Shown piece by piece: positions 42,782 through 52,928 of a stretch of 64,000 bases of DNA (the first letter of the stretch is position 1; every line of letters begins with the position of its first letter). The stretch is from Marinobacter sp. LQ44 (GTDB lineage: Bacteria > Pseudomonadota > Gammaproteobacteria > Pseudomonadales > Oleiphilaceae). Position numbers and translations under genes: made by a program. The notes under the pieces are model-generated. The model did not search any database, had not been told where the DNA came from, and saw nothing but the letters and a program-made list of their open reading frames with translations. The stretch lies in NCBI RefSeq assembly GCF_001447155.2, contig NZ_CP014754.1, positions 2,914,001-2,978,000 on the forward strand, in the 5' to 3' direction.

Positions 42782-42863
42782 GACCGGGGTAAGGGGGAGG
42801 GCTTCCAAAACTATCAGGAAAGCCACGGTTTCCGTTTTGGAAGCCCTCCCCCTTACCCCGGTC
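42782..42863. terminator. 30-bp perfect palindrome between convergent genes (bidirectional terminator-like)
   Basis: GACCGGGGTAAGGGGGAGGG, continuing CTTCCAAAAC, at 42782-42811 is perfectly repeated in inverse orientation at 42834-42863. The 22-nt loop itself can form GGAAA/TTTCC. It sits between the convergent phosphomannomutase and pldA genes. The length and GC content exceed a normal terminator. Confidence 0.75.
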
Positions 42864-42877
42864 TTGCACTATATTAA

Positions 42878-43996
42878 CTACAGCCAGTTATTGAGCATAA
42901 TCCCCACCCCAAACCGCTCAATACGCTCATTATAATCAATCAAACTCTCCCCATACCCGTTGTAGTACTGGAAAAAGCCCTTCAACGTATCCCCCATCGG
43001 GAAACTGTAGCCAAACTCCACCGACGTCCGATTGGTAGACCGCATATTGTTCAAAAGCTTCAGCGAGAACGTGCGATCCTCCGTCAGCTTATAAACCGCA
43101 TGGTAACTGCCATACCCCAGATATTTCTCGATATCCGAGTTGTCGTCATCGCTGCTGCTCTCCGGCAGCCGGTACCACGGATGCACCATGAACAGCCATC
43201 GATCATAGCTGTAGGCCGCCGCGCCGGTGATCCGGTTCCAGCTGCGGGAGCGAGGCTCTGACTGGCCATTGGACTGATGATTGAAACCAAGGGAAACCGC
43301 GCTCAGCGTTCCCGGGCCGATATCCCAATTAAGGCGGTGACGGAAGAAAATCTCTGGCTCGTAGTTGGTCTCCCGGAACGGAGCCGAATCTTTGGTGTTG
43401 TATACCTGCCAGTAGGATTGCTGGGTATAACCGAACCAGAAGGTTGTGCGGTCGTCGAAGATACCGGTCAGAAGGGGAATCTTGAAGCTGATCTGGTATT
43501 TGGCTTCTTCCTGCTCCAGACCATAGTCATACCCGCCTGTACCCAGTCGCGGGCTGACCGGCCTCGGGTTGGGGTCGTCTACATAGGTGATCGGCAGAAT
43601 ATAGTTTGGCCGGTGAGTCACAAAACTGCCTGTGAAGGAAAAAATCGCCTTCTCGGCGGTCAGGTAATTATCCACCAGCGCGGCCATCACGCCGGCATCC
43701 GGGTCGTCGCCGAGGGCTTCGCTGACCCTCTCCTCCCGGCTGACATCATCGGCGACCAAGGCCGCTGCTTCCTCATCTGCCTGCTGTAACGCCTGGTCGT
43801 CAGCAGACTCTCTGGCCGCCTCCGGATCATTCTGGGCGTCGTAGCAGGCCAGGCGCTGGATGCCATCACGGATAAGGGCGCAGTTGACCCGTTCACTGTC
43901 ATCCCCGGAGTTTGCCTGGGCGGAGACTGACGAGCTGGCCGCCAGAAGAACCATGGTCAGTACAGCGACTGACAATCCATGTCCATATCTTTTCAT
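42878..43996 (-). CDS. pldA: Outer-membrane phospholipase A1
   Basis: A 372-residue protein with a signal peptide cleaved near SVSAQA (about residue 27). Residues 28-100 are an acidic, low-complexity region not present in E. coli PldA. The barrel carries the catalytic triad in NHQSNGQSEP (His and Ser two apart, about residues 240-242) and Asn 14 residues after the His (SRSWNR), exactly the enterobacterial spacing. A calcium-binding Ser/Arg neighbourhood is retained, and the chain ends in a hydrophobic strand (GIMLNNWL). It hydrolyses phospholipids in the outer leaflet under membrane stress. Confidence 0.93.
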   Translation of the reverse strand: MKRYGHGLSVAVLTMVLLAASSSVSAQANSGDDSERVNCALIRDGIQRLACYDAQNDPEAARESADDQALQQADEEAAALVADDVSREERVSEALGDDPDAGVMAALVDNYLTAEKAIFSFTGSFVTHRPNYILPITYVDDPNPRPVSPRLGTGGYDYGLEQEEAKYQISFKIPLLTGIFDDRTTFWFGYTQQSYWQVYNTKDSAPFRETNYEPEIFFRHRLNWDIGPGTLSAVSLGFNHQSNGQSEPRSRSWNRITGAAAYSYDRWLFMVHPWYRLPESSSDDDNSDIEKYLGYGSYHAVYKLTEDRTFSLKLLNNMRSTNRTSVEFGYSFPMGDTLKGFFQYYNGYGESLIDYNERIERFGVGIMLNNWL

Positions 43997-44005
43997 CAGA
44001 GCCTC

Positions 44006-44338
44006 TCAGTTGGTGGCGGTCAGGCTGAGCCAGGTATTGGCAATACTGTAAACCCAGACGCCGAGCAGGCTCAGGGCGAGGAGAATAAAAATCAGCTTGT
44101 GCCGGGTGTTGCCTTCGTTGCCGGCCGATACCACCCAGCGCAGGTACATCAGGCCGATAAAGCTCAGGAACACTCCGAGGCTGGCCACCGCCGGCACCAG
44201 AAGCCAGGCGGCGCTCACCGGGTTCTCAGCGGTGGACTGGTTGCCGAACCAGGCCATCGAAACCAACAGGATCGCCAGGCTCGAAAACTCAACGATCAAC
44301 AGCGGTTTGCGCAGGCGGTGGGGGTTGTTGTAAGACAT
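44006..44338 (-). CDS. Hypothetical small inner-membrane protein upstream of pldA
   Basis: A 110-residue protein starting MSYNNPHRLRKPLLIVEF at ATG 44338. Three predicted transmembrane segments (about 13-31, 42-65, 80-103) are separated by short polar loops. No family recognised. It ends 9 nt before the pldA start on the same strand, so the two may be co-transcribed. Confidence 0.6.
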   Translation of the reverse strand: MSYNNPHRLRKPLLIVEFSSLAILLVSMAWFGNQSTAENPVSAAWLLVPAVASLGVFLSFIGLMYLRWVVSAGNEGNTRHKLIFILLALSLLGVWVYSIANTWLSLTATN

Positions 44339-44380
44339 GCGACTCCCTGTTCTGGCCGGAATAATGTTAAACCACACGGT

Positions 44381-45946
44381 TAGCCCGGATTTCTCACGAG
44401 GGGATAAAAGAAAGCGGCTGAAAGCGGTATAATTTCAGGACCTTACACCGTTCACTAAGCACCAACAGCCGCTATCCGAAATGGTACCTGAAAAACTGAC
44501 CTTCTCGCCACTCTCTCGCCGCCAAATTGAAGCCGATTTCTCCGGTGGCCACATCACCTCCGATGCCGGATTGCTCCTGCTTCGCGAAGTCGACAAACAA
44601 CACCAGCTCACTCAGCGCCTGGCTACGGTGCTGGACGATGCCCGTAATCCCGTGCTGGTTCGCCACAAGCTTCAAACCATGGTCCGGCAGCGGGTCTTTG
44701 GCGTGGCTGCCGGGTACGAAGACCTCAACGATCACGAGGCGCTACGCGCTGATCAGGCACTTCAGACCGCAACCGGTGAAGATGCCATTCTGGCGGGCAA
44801 ATCGACCTTGTGCCGGATGGAACAGCGCGTGGACCGGCAGGCGGTGATCAACGCCCACGAACTGCTGTGGCATCACTTCATTGAACAGCACGAGACTCCA
44901 CCCAAGGAAATTGTGCTGGATTTTGATGGCACTGACATTCCAGTGCATGGCGACCAGCCCGGCAAGTTCTTTAACGCCTACTACGATCACCATTGTTACT
45001 TCCCGCTGTACGTGTTCTGCGGCCGTCACCTGTTGGTGAGCTACCTGCGCACCAGCAATCGAAGCGACAGCCGCCACAGCTGGGCCATTCTGGCCCTGCT
45101 GGTGAAGTTCATCCGGCAGTACTGGCCGGATACCCGCATCGTGTTCCGGGGTGACAGCGGCTTCTATCGCCCCCGATTGCTGAGCTGGTGCGACCGGAAT
45201 AACGTGGATTACCTTGTGGGCATCAGCAAAAACAGCCGGCTGCTCAAGGAGGTGGACGTGCCCTCGATGCTGGTTCGCAGGGCTCACGGGGAGTTGGGAG
45301 AAAAAGTCTCTGCCACCTACCGGTTCCAGTACCAGGCCCACACCTGGAAATACCCTCGCTGGGTGGTGGCTCGCCTGGAAGAAGGTGAGTTTGGCTCGAA
45401 CCCTCGCTTCGTGATCAGTTCCCGCTATGACGACGGCCTCAAGCTCTACTACGAGCAGTACTGCGCCCGTGGCGATATGGAAAACCGGATCAAGGATCAG
45501 CAGTTGTGTCTGTTCGCAGATCGCACCTCCAGCACGCGGTGGTGGACCAATCAGTGGCGGTTGCTCCTATCGGGCTTTGCCTACACGTTGTTCGAGCGAT
45601 TACGGGCCCACTTGAAGAAGACGCCCTTCGAGAGAATGAGCGCCAGTAACCTGCGGCTGAAACTGATCAAGGTGGGCGCGGTCATCATTCGCAACACTCG
45701 GCGCATACGGGTGTTGATGAGCGATGCCTATCCTTACAAAGACGAACTCTCTGACCTGGTACGTCAACTGGTTCCGGGATAGAAGCCCGGGCTCCCCCGG
45801 CCCGATGCAATGGGGGAAAGGGGGTCGTGTGTCCGGACAACAGAAATTGATCGGTTATTAGTCAATCTCGGCCGCAAATGAGCGGTAATGGCGGTAACCT
45901 GCACAGTCTGCGAGACTTGCCGGGGACCTATGAGAAATCCGGGTTA
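44381..45946 (+). mobile_element. IS1380-family insertion sequence
   Basis: 1566 bp bounded by TAGCCCGGATTTCTCA (44381-44396) and TGAGAAATCCGGGTTA (45931-45946), 15 of 16 complementary. It contains one intact transposase gene. No target duplication is evident. Confidence 0.88.
44481..45782 (+). CDS. IS1380-family transposase
   Basis: A 433-residue DDE transposase. Its opening (KLTFSPLSRRQIEADFSGGHITSDAGLLLLREVD) is the family signature. Catalytic Asp residues are in VLDFDGTDIPVHG (about residue 150) and RIVFRGDSGFYRPRLLSW (about 225); the Glu is in YCARGDMENRIKDQQ (about 335). No frameshift or stop interrupts it, so it is probably functional. It lies between the small membrane protein and cytochrome c5 without breaking either. 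Confidence 0.95.
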   Translation: MVPEKLTFSPLSRRQIEADFSGGHITSDAGLLLLREVDKQHQLTQRLATVLDDARNPVLVRHKLQTMVRQRVFGVAAGYEDLNDHEALRADQALQTATGEDAILAGKSTLCRMEQRVDRQAVINAHELLWHHFIEQHETPPKEIVLDFDGTDIPVHGDQPGKFFNAYYDHHCYFPLYVFCGRHLLVSYLRTSNRSDSRHSWAILALLVKFIRQYWPDTRIVFRGDSGFYRPRLLSWCDRNNVDYLVGISKNSRLLKEVDVPSMLVRRAHGELGEKVSATYRFQYQAHTWKYPRWVVARLEEGEFGSNPRFVISSRYDDGLKLYYEQYCARGDMENRIKDQQLCLFADRTSSTRWWTNQWRLLLSGFAYTLFERLRAHLKKTPFERMSASNLRLKLIKVGAVIIRNTRRIRVLMSDAYPYKDELSDLVRQLVPG

Positions 45947-46111
45947 GCAGGTATGGTAACCGGAATTGGCTTCAGTTCCGTTATAACCTACGAAACTGTC
46001 ACTGAAATGGTTGAAATCAAATTCTGTTTCTGGCCTTTGGTTTTTTTGCGGGGGCTCAATCGCTATAATGCGGCAACCGAAAGATTATAACGCTCAAATG
46101 CGAGGTGCATT

Positions 46112-46531
46112 GTGAAGATGAAGAGAGTCCTGGCTGTTGTTGTTCTGGGTTTTGGCCTGGCCGCTGGTGCTGCACTGGCAAGTGTTGAAGATGAGATCCG
46201 TAACCGCATCAAACCGGTAGGCCAGGTGTGCCTGCAGGGTGAGGAATGTGGTGAAGCAGCAGCTGCTCCGGCCGCCGCAAGCTCCGGCCCGCGCTCCGGT
46301 AGCGAAGTTTATGATGCCGCCTGTATGGCGTGCCATACTACCGGCGCCGCTGGTGCTCCGGTCATTGGTAACGCCGATCAGTGGGGCCCTCGCATCGAAA
46401 AGGGCATGGATACCCTGATTGATCACGCCATCAATGGCTTCAACGCCATGCCGGCCAAAGGCGGCTGTGCCAGCTGCTCTGATGAAGAGATTGTTGCTTC
46501 TATTGAATACATCATCGAGCAAAGCCAGTAA
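46112..46531 (+). CDS. Cytochrome c5
   Basis: A 139-residue protein from GTG 46112 (ATG 46118 is possible). A signal peptide ends near AALA (about residue 23). After an Ala/Pro-rich linker, the haem site is CMACHTTGAAGAPVIG, with the axial Met in the NAMPAKGGCASCSDEEI segment, whose extra CxxC disulfide is typical of cytochrome c5. It carries electrons in the periplasm towards terminal oxidases. A terminator follows; the neighbouring rep gene is convergent. Confidence 0.93.
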   Translation: MKMKRVLAVVVLGFGLAAGAALASVEDEIRNRIKPVGQVCLQGEECGEAAAAPAAASSGPRSGSEVYDAACMACHTTGAAGAPVIGNADQWGPRIEKGMDTLIDHAINGFNAMPAKGGCASCSDEEIVASIEYIIEQSQ

Positions 46532-46551
46532 TTCGGCTTCTTGATGTGTGA

Positions 46552-46582
46552 CAAAGCCTCGCCTCGTGCGGGGCTTTGTTGT
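46552..46582. terminator. Bidirectional terminator between cytochrome c5 and rep
   Basis: CAAAGCC and GGCTTTG pair around a GC-rich stem-loop and are followed by TTGTTTTA. Confidence 0.78.
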
Positions 46583-46583
46583 T

Positions 46584-48602
46584 TTACAGGCCTAAATCAC
46601 CCAGCAGCGCACTCAAGGTTGCCTTGCCTTTCTTCTGGTTGACCTCTTTGTCCTGGTCCCCGAGACCTTCCCAGCGAACATCGTCTTCCGGCAGCTCGTC
46701 CAGAAACCGGCTGGGAATGGTCTCCAGTTTCTCGCCGTACTGTTTGCGTGAGGCGGCATAGGTCAGTGCCAGGGTTTCCCTGGCCCGGGTGATACCCACA
46801 TACATCAGGCGACGCTCTTCTTCGATGTTGCCCTCCTCAATGCTGGTACGGTGCGGCAGGATTTCCTCCTCCAGGCCCATGATGAAAACATGGGGGAACT
46901 CCAGGCCCTTGGAGGCGTGCAGGGTAAGCAATTGCACCTTGTCGCTGTCGTCTTCTTCTTCCCGCTGCTCCATCATGTCTCGCAGAATCAGCTTGGCGAT
47001 GGCATCCTCGATGCCGATCTCGTCGGCGGTGCCCTTGCCGTCGTCCAGCATGCGCTGGATCGACTCCACCAGGTACCAGATGTTCTCCATCCGGCGTTCG
47101 GCCTGCTTCGGGCTACCAGAATGCTGGTGCAGCCACTCTTCGTATTCAATGTCGGTGAACAGTTGTTTGATCACTGGAATCGGGTCTTCCGAGAACAGCC
47201 GCTCGCAGGTTTTGTCCACCCAGTGGGCAAAGCGGCGCAGCCGGTCCAGGCCTTTCTCGGTGACATGGGTTTCCGCGCCCATATCGCCCAGTGCCTTGAA
47301 CAGGCTGACGTTGCGAGCGCGGGCGTAGTGGCTCAGCTGTTCCAGGGTGCGCGGGCCAATCTCCCGGCGAGGCACGTTCACCACCCGCAGGAAGGCGGCG
47401 TCGTCATCCGGGTTGATCATCAGGCGCAGGTACGACATCGCATCCTTGATCTCGTTCTTGGAGAAGAACGACTGCCCACCGGAAATCCGGTAGGGAATCT
47501 GATACGCCTGCAGTTTCATTTCCAGCAACCGGGCCTGGTGGTTGCCCCGGTAGAGTACGGCAAAGTCTTTGAAGTCGAGCCCGTTCTTCAGTTTCTGGTC
47601 CAGGATCTCCGTGGCCACCCGCTCGGTTTCCGCGTCTTCGTTACGGCAACGGATGATGCGGATTTCATCGCCAATCGTGTGGTCACTCCACAGGGCCTTC
47701 TCGAATACGTGGGGGTTGTTGGCAATTACCGTGTTGGCGCTGCGCAGAATCCGGCCAGTGGAGCGGTAATTCTGTTCCAGCTTGACGATCTTCAGGCTGG
47801 GAAAGTCTTCTTTGAGTTGTGCCAGGTTTTCCGGCCGAGCACCACGCCAGGCGTAGATGGACTGGTCGTCGTCGCCCACCACGGTAAACGCTGCCCGCTC
47901 TGCGACCAGTTGTTTGACCAGTTCATACTGGCACACGTTGGTGTCCTGATATTCATCCACCAGCATGTAACGGATTTTCCGGCGCCATTTGGCCAGCACG
48001 TCCGGGGTGTCCCGGAACAGCTGCACCGGCAGCAGGATCAGGTCGTCAAAATCCACCGCGTTGTAGGCTTTCAAATACTCGTTGTAGTGCTTGTAGACAA
48101 TGGCGATGCGCTGCTCACGCTCGTCAGCCGCCTTGCTGTAGGCTTCCGACGGACTGCGCATGGCGTTCTTCCAGGACGAGATGGTCATCTGTACATCGTT
48201 CAGCTCGTCGCCGGCCTCAGCGCTGGCCTCCCGCATCATCAGGTCCTGCAGCAGAGCTTTGGCATCTTCGGCATCGAAGATCGAGAAACCGGGGTGGTAG
48301 CCTAAATGAGCGTGTTCCTCCCGAATGATGTTCAGTCCCAGGTTATGAAAAGTGGACACGATCAGCCCCCGGGCCTTACCCCGGTCAACAATCCGGCTGA
48401 CCCGTTCCTTCATTTCCCGGGCAGCCTTGTTGGTGAACGTCACTGCGGCAATGTGTCGCCCCGGAATGCCCAGCTCTTCAATCAGATAGGCAATCTTGCG
48501 GGTGATCACACTGGTTTTGCCACTACCCGCCCCGGCCAGCACCAGCAGAGGGCCTTCGGCGTAGCGAACCGCTTCGCGTTGTCTCGGGTTGAGCTTGTTC
48601 AC
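46584..48602 (-). CDS. rep: ATP-dependent DNA helicase Rep
   Basis: A 672-residue SF1A helicase from GTG 48602. Motifs in order: LNPRQREAV (Q), AGAGSGKT (I), FTNKAAREM (Ia), DEYQDTN (II), GDDDQSIYAWRGA (III), LEQNYRS (IV), LTLHASKGLEFPHVF (V) and EERRLMYVGITRA (VI). Length and the LNPRQREAVRYAEGPLLVLAG start point to Rep rather than UvrD. Rep moves 3'-5', helps forks past protein blocks and supports filamentous phage replication. Single gene facing cytochrome c5. Confidence 0.95.
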   Translation of the reverse strand: MNKLNPRQREAVRYAEGPLLVLAGAGSGKTSVITRKIAYLIEELGIPGRHIAAVTFTNKAAREMKERVSRIVDRGKARGLIVSTFHNLGLNIIREEHAHLGYHPGFSIFDAEDAKALLQDLMMREASAEAGDELNDVQMTISSWKNAMRSPSEAYSKAADEREQRIAIVYKHYNEYLKAYNAVDFDDLILLPVQLFRDTPDVLAKWRRKIRYMLVDEYQDTNVCQYELVKQLVAERAAFTVVGDDDQSIYAWRGARPENLAQLKEDFPSLKIVKLEQNYRSTGRILRSANTVIANNPHVFEKALWSDHTIGDEIRIIRCRNEDAETERVATEILDQKLKNGLDFKDFAVLYRGNHQARLLEMKLQAYQIPYRISGGQSFFSKNEIKDAMSYLRLMINPDDDAAFLRVVNVPRREIGPRTLEQLSHYARARNVSLFKALGDMGAETHVTEKGLDRLRRFAHWVDKTCERLFSEDPIPVIKQLFTDIEYEEWLHQHSGSPKQAERRMENIWYLVESIQRMLDDGKGTADEIGIEDAIAKLILRDMMEQREEEDDSDKVQLLTLHASKGLEFPHVFIMGLEEEILPHRTSIEEGNIEEERRLMYVGITRARETLALTYAASRKQYGEKLETIPSRFLDELPEDDVRWEGLGDQDKEVNQKKGKATLSALLGDLGL

Positions 48603-48746
48603 AATGTAGAGACCAAATAGGGAACCATGGGGAGGTATTTAGCGTGGGGCTATTCTACACCAGCCAGACTTTCTGTACCTTGACGATCTATCAGCTATGC
48701 TTCCTAGAATGGACTCTGCTGTTGGCCGACACATGGATTTTGCTCG

Positions 48747-50480
48747 ATGACACTGTCTCTGGACACCAGACCTGATCGTCTACGCCTGCTGGTGCTGACC
48801 CCGGAATACGCGGATTTTCTGTGGTTATCCGCGCTGCTGGACGACGATCCGGAAATCAGTCCGGACGCCATATGGTGCCCGGACCTGGTGGATTGTGATG
48901 ATCTTATCCGCAACGCCAGTTTCGATGTTATTGTCTGGGACTGCATTTTTCACGGTGGTGACGAACAGGCCTTTCTGCAGTATCTGTCCGTATCCAGTGA
49001 AGACAAACCGGTGCTAGCGCTGAGCGCGGAACCCTGTAACGAGCGTGCAGGAGAGCTGCTGCGTGACGGAGCATCCGATTATCTGTGCCGGCAGACCCTG
49101 GATCGTTGGAACTTCCGTCGGGCGGTGAAGTATCTCTGGTATCGGGTGCAGCTGTCCGAGTCGGCCCACGGCCAGTTAGGCCGTGAGGTGGCAACCGGGT
49201 TTATCAATAGGGACCTGTTCTTCGATCGCCTGCAGCAGGCCCTGTTGCGGGCGGAGAGAGCTGGCCACCGGCTGGCACTACTGCACCTCAATGTCGATGA
49301 TTTTCGCAGTATCAACGAATCCTTCGGTTATCAGAAAAGCGACCAGTTAATGTTCCGGCTGGCGGAGCGGCTGCGCCAGAAGATGCGCCGGGTGGATTCG
49401 CTGATGCGCATCGGCGGCGACGAGTTGGCGATTATTATCGAGAAGGTGGAAGACTCGCTCGATATTACCCAGATTATCCGTAAGGTGGTGGTTGCACTGG
49501 ATGAGCCGCTGACGGTTGACGGCCAGATGATTGTGGTCAGCGCCAGCCTGGGCGTGGCCACCTATCCCGAGGCGGGCGACAGCCCCGAAGAACTGCTGAG
49601 GCGGGCCAACCGGGCCATGTTCGAGGCCAAACGGGACCCGGGTACCAGTTATCGGTTCTATGACCGGCAGTTACATATTTCTGCTGGCTACCAGCTCCGG
49701 CTGGAAGCGGATTTGCGCAACGCTTTACGCGGTAAAGAGCTGGAGCTCTACTATCAACCAAGAATCGATCTGGCGACCGAAGAGGTTCGTGGCGTCGAGT
49801 GTCTGCTGCGCTGGAATCATCCCAAACGAGGCCTGGTGGGGCCCGACGAGTTCATACCGGTGGCGGAGCGCAGTGGCCTGATTGTACCCATTGGTTACTG
49901 GGTTATAGAGCAGGCCTGCAAGCGCCTGCAGGAAAGCGCCGAAATGGGCTTTCCCGGCCTGGTGTTTGCGGTCAATCTGTCGTTCCGCCAGTTCCACGAC
50001 CGCAAGATGACCGAAACCATCTTCCGAATCATCTTCAACGCCAATGTCGACACCAGCCTGCTGGAGCTGGAACTGACCGAAAGCGCCATGATGCACGATC
50101 CGGATTACGCCCAGCGATGCCTGCGGGAACTCAATCAGCTAGGCATCAGCTTTGCCCTGGATGACTTCGGTACCGGTTTTTCATCCCTGAGCAATCTGCA
50201 ACACCTGCCCATTTCCCTGGTGAAAATAGACAAATCCTTCGTCCAGGAACTGGGGCAGTCGGCGGATGCCGAGCACATCATCCGGGCCATCATCAGCCTG
50301 GCCCACAGCCTGCAGATCAGCGTGGTGGCGGAGGGTGTTGAAACCGAAAGCCAGCTGGAATTCCTGCGCCAGCAGCACTGCGATGAGATCCAGGGCTATT
50401 ACTTTGCCCGCCCCATGCCCTGGAATGACCTTGTACAATTCCTGAACCACCGTAACCAGTCCGCTTGCCTGCAGCAGTAA
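48747..50480 (+). CDS. Receiver-like / GGDEF / EAL cyclic-di-GMP protein
   Basis: A 577-residue cytoplasmic protein. Residues about 10-125 have a receiver-like fold ([20 protein letters not shown] ... [17 protein letters not shown]). The GGDEF domain (about 150-310) has the signature GGDEL in place of GGDEF, with [19 protein letters not shown] conserved. The EAL domain (about 325-565) starts ECLLRW, with Cys for the Ala of EAL, and keeps the key [23 protein letters not shown] and EGVET motifs needed for phosphodiesterase chemistry. It probably degrades c-di-GMP, with a weak or regulatory GGDEF. Upstream rep is divergent. Confidence 0.9.
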   Translation: MTLSLDTRPDRLRLLVLTPEYADFLWLSALLDDDPEISPDAIWCPDLVDCDDLIRNASFDVIVWDCIFHGGDEQAFLQYLSVSSEDKPVLALSAEPCNERAGELLRDGASDYLCRQTLDRWNFRRAVKYLWYRVQLSESAHGQLGREVATGFINRDLFFDRLQQALLRAERAGHRLALLHLNVDDFRSINESFGYQKSDQLMFRLAERLRQKMRRVDSLMRIGGDELAIIIEKVEDSLDITQIIRKVVVALDEPLTVDGQMIVVSASLGVATYPEAGDSPEELLRRANRAMFEAKRDPGTSYRFYDRQLHISAGYQLRLEADLRNALRGKELELYYQPRIDLATEEVRGVECLLRWNHPKRGLVGPDEFIPVAERSGLIVPIGYWVIEQACKRLQESAEMGFPGLVFAVNLSFRQFHDRKMTETIFRIIFNANVDTSLLELELTESAMMHDPDYAQRCLRELNQLGISFALDDFGTGFSSLSNLQHLPISLVKIDKSFVQELGQSADAEHIIRAIISLAHSLQISVVAEGVETESQLEFLRQQHCDEIQGYYFARPMPWNDLVQFLNHRNQSACLQQ

Positions 50481-50532
50481 GCCGCTGTACCTTTGCGCAT
50501 TAATTCCGAACGCGATAATACACAGAGGTTGC

Positions 50533-52863
50533 ATGAACAGTATCTCCCGGCGCATTGCCGACGAACTCGGCGTACGCGAGCAACAGGTTAATGCCACCGT
50601 TGCCTTGCTGGATGAAGGGGCCACCGTTCCGTTTATTGCCCGTTACCGGAAAGAGGTGACCGGCTCGCTGGACGACAACCAGCTGCGAACCCTGGAAGAG
50701 CGTCTTCGTTACCTGCGCGAGCTGGAAGACCGCCGCGGCACCATCCTCAACAGCATTGATGAGCAGGGCAAGCTTACCGATGAGCTGCGCGCCGCCATCC
50801 AGGAGGCAGACACCAAGAACCGCCTGGAAGATCTGTATCTGCCCTACAAGCCCAAGCGCCGCACCAAGGCCCAGATTGCCCGTGAAGCCGGGCTGGAGCC
50901 CTTGGCTGACGCCCTGTTTGGCGACCCTACGCTGGACCCGGAAGCCACCGCCGCCGGTTACCTGAACCCGGAATCTGGCGTGGAAGACACCAAAGCCGCG
51001 CTGGAAGGCGCCCGCTACATTCTGATGGAGCGCTTTGCCGAAGACGCCGAGTTGCTGGGTTCATTGCGGGACTTTATCTGGCAGGAAGGTCAGTTGAAAG
51101 TCGCGGTGGTGGATGGCAAGGAAAACGAAGGCGCCAAGTTCCGGGATTATTTCGATCACGTGGAGCCCCTGAAGAAAGTACCTTCACACCGGGCCCTGGC
51201 GATTCTGCGCGGACGTAACGAAGGCATACTGACCTACTCGCTGGTGGTGGGGGATGTCGAAGACGATCGCCGTCAGCCCCATCCCGCCGAGCAGCGGATT
51301 GCCGCGCGCTGGGGTATTCGGGATAACGGGCGGGCCGCCGACAAATGGCTGTCGGAAGTGGTGCGCTGGACCTGGCGGGTGAAGCTCTCTACCCAGATTG
51401 AAACCGACCTGATGTCTCAGGTAAGGGAAGCCGCCGAGGCCGAAGCCATCAACGTGTTTGCCGCCAACCTAAAAGACCTGTTGTTGCTGGCCCCGGCCGG
51501 CCCTCGGCCAACCCTGGGCCTGGACCCCGGTCTGCGTACTGGCGTTAAAGTCGCGGTGATCGACGGCACTGGCCAGGTGGTGGACCACGGGGCCATCTTC
51601 CCCCATGCGCCCCAGAACAAATGGGAGCCATCCATTGCCCAACTGGCGGCCTGGTGCCAGAAATACCAGATTGAGCTGGTCGCCATCGGCAACGGCACCG
51701 CGTCCCGGGAAACCGAGAAGCTGGTGGGCGACCTGTGCAAACGCTATCCGGAACTGAAGCTGGCCCGTATTGTGGTGAACGAATCCGGTGCGTCCATCTA
51801 CTCCGCCTCGGAATTTGCCTCAAAAGAGCTGCCGGATCTGGATGTTACCATCCGTGGTGCGGTGTCCATCGCCCGCCGCCTGCAGGACCCACTGGCGGAA
51901 CTGGTAAAGATCGAACCCAAGTCCATCGGGGTAGGCCAGTACCAGCATGACGTTTCCCAGGTGCAGCTGTCCCGTAGCCTGGATGCGGTGGTGGAAGACT
52001 GTGTAAACGGCGTTGGGGTCGACCTGAATACGGCCTCCGTGCCTCTGCTTACCCGGGTCTCCGGCCTGAATCCGAGCATTGCCCAGAATATCGTCGATTT
52101 TCGCAACCAGAACGGCAAGTTTGTCAGTCGCAAGCAGCTATTGAAGGTCTCCCGCCTGGGTGAGCGCACCTTTGAGCAGGCGGCCGGCTTCCTGCGTATT
52201 GCTGGCGGCGACAACCCGCTGGACCGTTCCTCGGTGCACCCGGAAGCCTACGGTGTGGTTGAGGCCATCGCGAAGGGTAATGGTCGCAAGGTGGAAGACA
52301 TCATTGGCGACTCGGCGTTTCTGCGCAGCCTGAACCCTCAGGACTACGTTACCGAACAGTTTGGCCTGCCAACCATCAAAGACATCATCTCCGAACTGGA
52401 AAAGCCGGGCCGCGACCCGCGCCCCGAGTTCCGCTTTGCCAACTTCGAGGAAGGGGTGGAAACCCTGAATGACCTGAAACCAGGCATGGTACTGGAAGGT
52501 TCGGTAACCAACGTCACCAATTTCGGCGCCTTTGTTGATATCGGCGTGCATCAGGACGGCCTGGTGCACATCTCCGCCCTGTCTCATACTTTCGTTAAAG
52601 ATCCGCGCGAAGTGGTCAAGGCCGGTGATATTGTTAAGGTCAAAGTGATGGAAGTGGACATTCCCCGTAAACGCATCGGGCTGTCTATGCGTATGGATGA
52701 CCAGCCCGGTGCCGAGACCCAGGCCAAGCCAGCCCGGGGCGCCGACCGCAACGCAGGTCGCTCCGGTGGTCGCAAACCCCAGGGTGGCCAGGGCCAGGCG
52801 CAGGGCGCCATGGCGGGTGCGTTGGCGCAGGCGCTGGCCTCTGCCCGCAAGAACGGTCGTTAA
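50533..52863 (+). CDS. tex: Tex-type S1 RNA-binding transcription accessory protein
   Basis: A 776-residue protein matching Tex throughout: an N-terminal helix-turn-helix ([33 protein letters not shown]), the YqgF-like domain ([20 protein letters not shown], about residue 330), helix-hairpin-helix segments ([27 protein letters not shown], about 500) and the S1 domain ([33 protein letters not shown], about 655-725). The basic Gly/Gln/Ala-rich tail is variable in the family. Tex binds nucleic acids and influences transcription. Confidence 0.96.
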   Translation: MNSISRRIADELGVREQQVNATVALLDEGATVPFIARYRKEVTGSLDDNQLRTLEERLRYLRELEDRRGTILNSIDEQGKLTDELRAAIQEADTKNRLEDLYLPYKPKRRTKAQIAREAGLEPLADALFGDPTLDPEATAAGYLNPESGVEDTKAALEGARYILMERFAEDAELLGSLRDFIWQEGQLKVAVVDGKENEGAKFRDYFDHVEPLKKVPSHRALAILRGRNEGILTYSLVVGDVEDDRRQPHPAEQRIAARWGIRDNGRAADKWLSEVVRWTWRVKLSTQIETDLMSQVREAAEAEAINVFAANLKDLLLLAPAGPRPTLGLDPGLRTGVKVAVIDGTGQVVDHGAIFPHAPQNKWEPSIAQLAAWCQKYQIELVAIGNGTASRETEKLVGDLCKRYPELKLARIVVNESGASIYSASEFASKELPDLDVTIRGAVSIARRLQDPLAELVKIEPKSIGVGQYQHDVSQVQLSRSLDAVVEDCVNGVGVDLNTASVPLLTRVSGLNPSIAQNIVDFRNQNGKFVSRKQLLKVSRLGERTFEQAAGFLRIAGGDNPLDRSSVHPEAYGVVEAIAKGNGRKVEDIIGDSAFLRSLNPQDYVTEQFGLPTIKDIISELEKPGRDPRPEFRFANFEEGVETLNDLKPGMVLEGSVTNVTNFGAFVDIGVHQDGLVHISALSHTFVKDPREVVKAGDIVKVKVMEVDIPRKRIGLSMRMDDQPGAETQAKPARGADRNAGRSGGRKPQGGQGQAQGAMAGALAQALASARKNGR

Positions 52864-52881
52864 ATCACCTTATCGATTCAA

Positions 52882-52912
52882 CGCGATTGCTCCTCACGAG
52901 GGGGCAATCGCG
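52882..52912 (+). repeat. Hairpin between tex and gshA
   Basis: CGCGATTGC and GCAATCGCG with CC/GG extension form a stable stem-loop immediately upstream of the gshA ribosome site (CAGGAG). No U-tract follows; it may attenuate or protect the transcript end. Confidence 0.55.
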
Positions 52913-52928
52913 CCAACAGGAGCTCACC

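Noticed and set aside
44381..45946. Target-site duplication for the IS1380 element
   Set aside because: The bases on both sides (CGGT and GCAG) differ under all end positions tried.
46851..48305. 484-codon plus-strand frame opposite rep
   Set aside because: It is the antisense shadow of the high-GC rep gene, which has all SF1 helicase motifs; the frame has no recognisable protein character.
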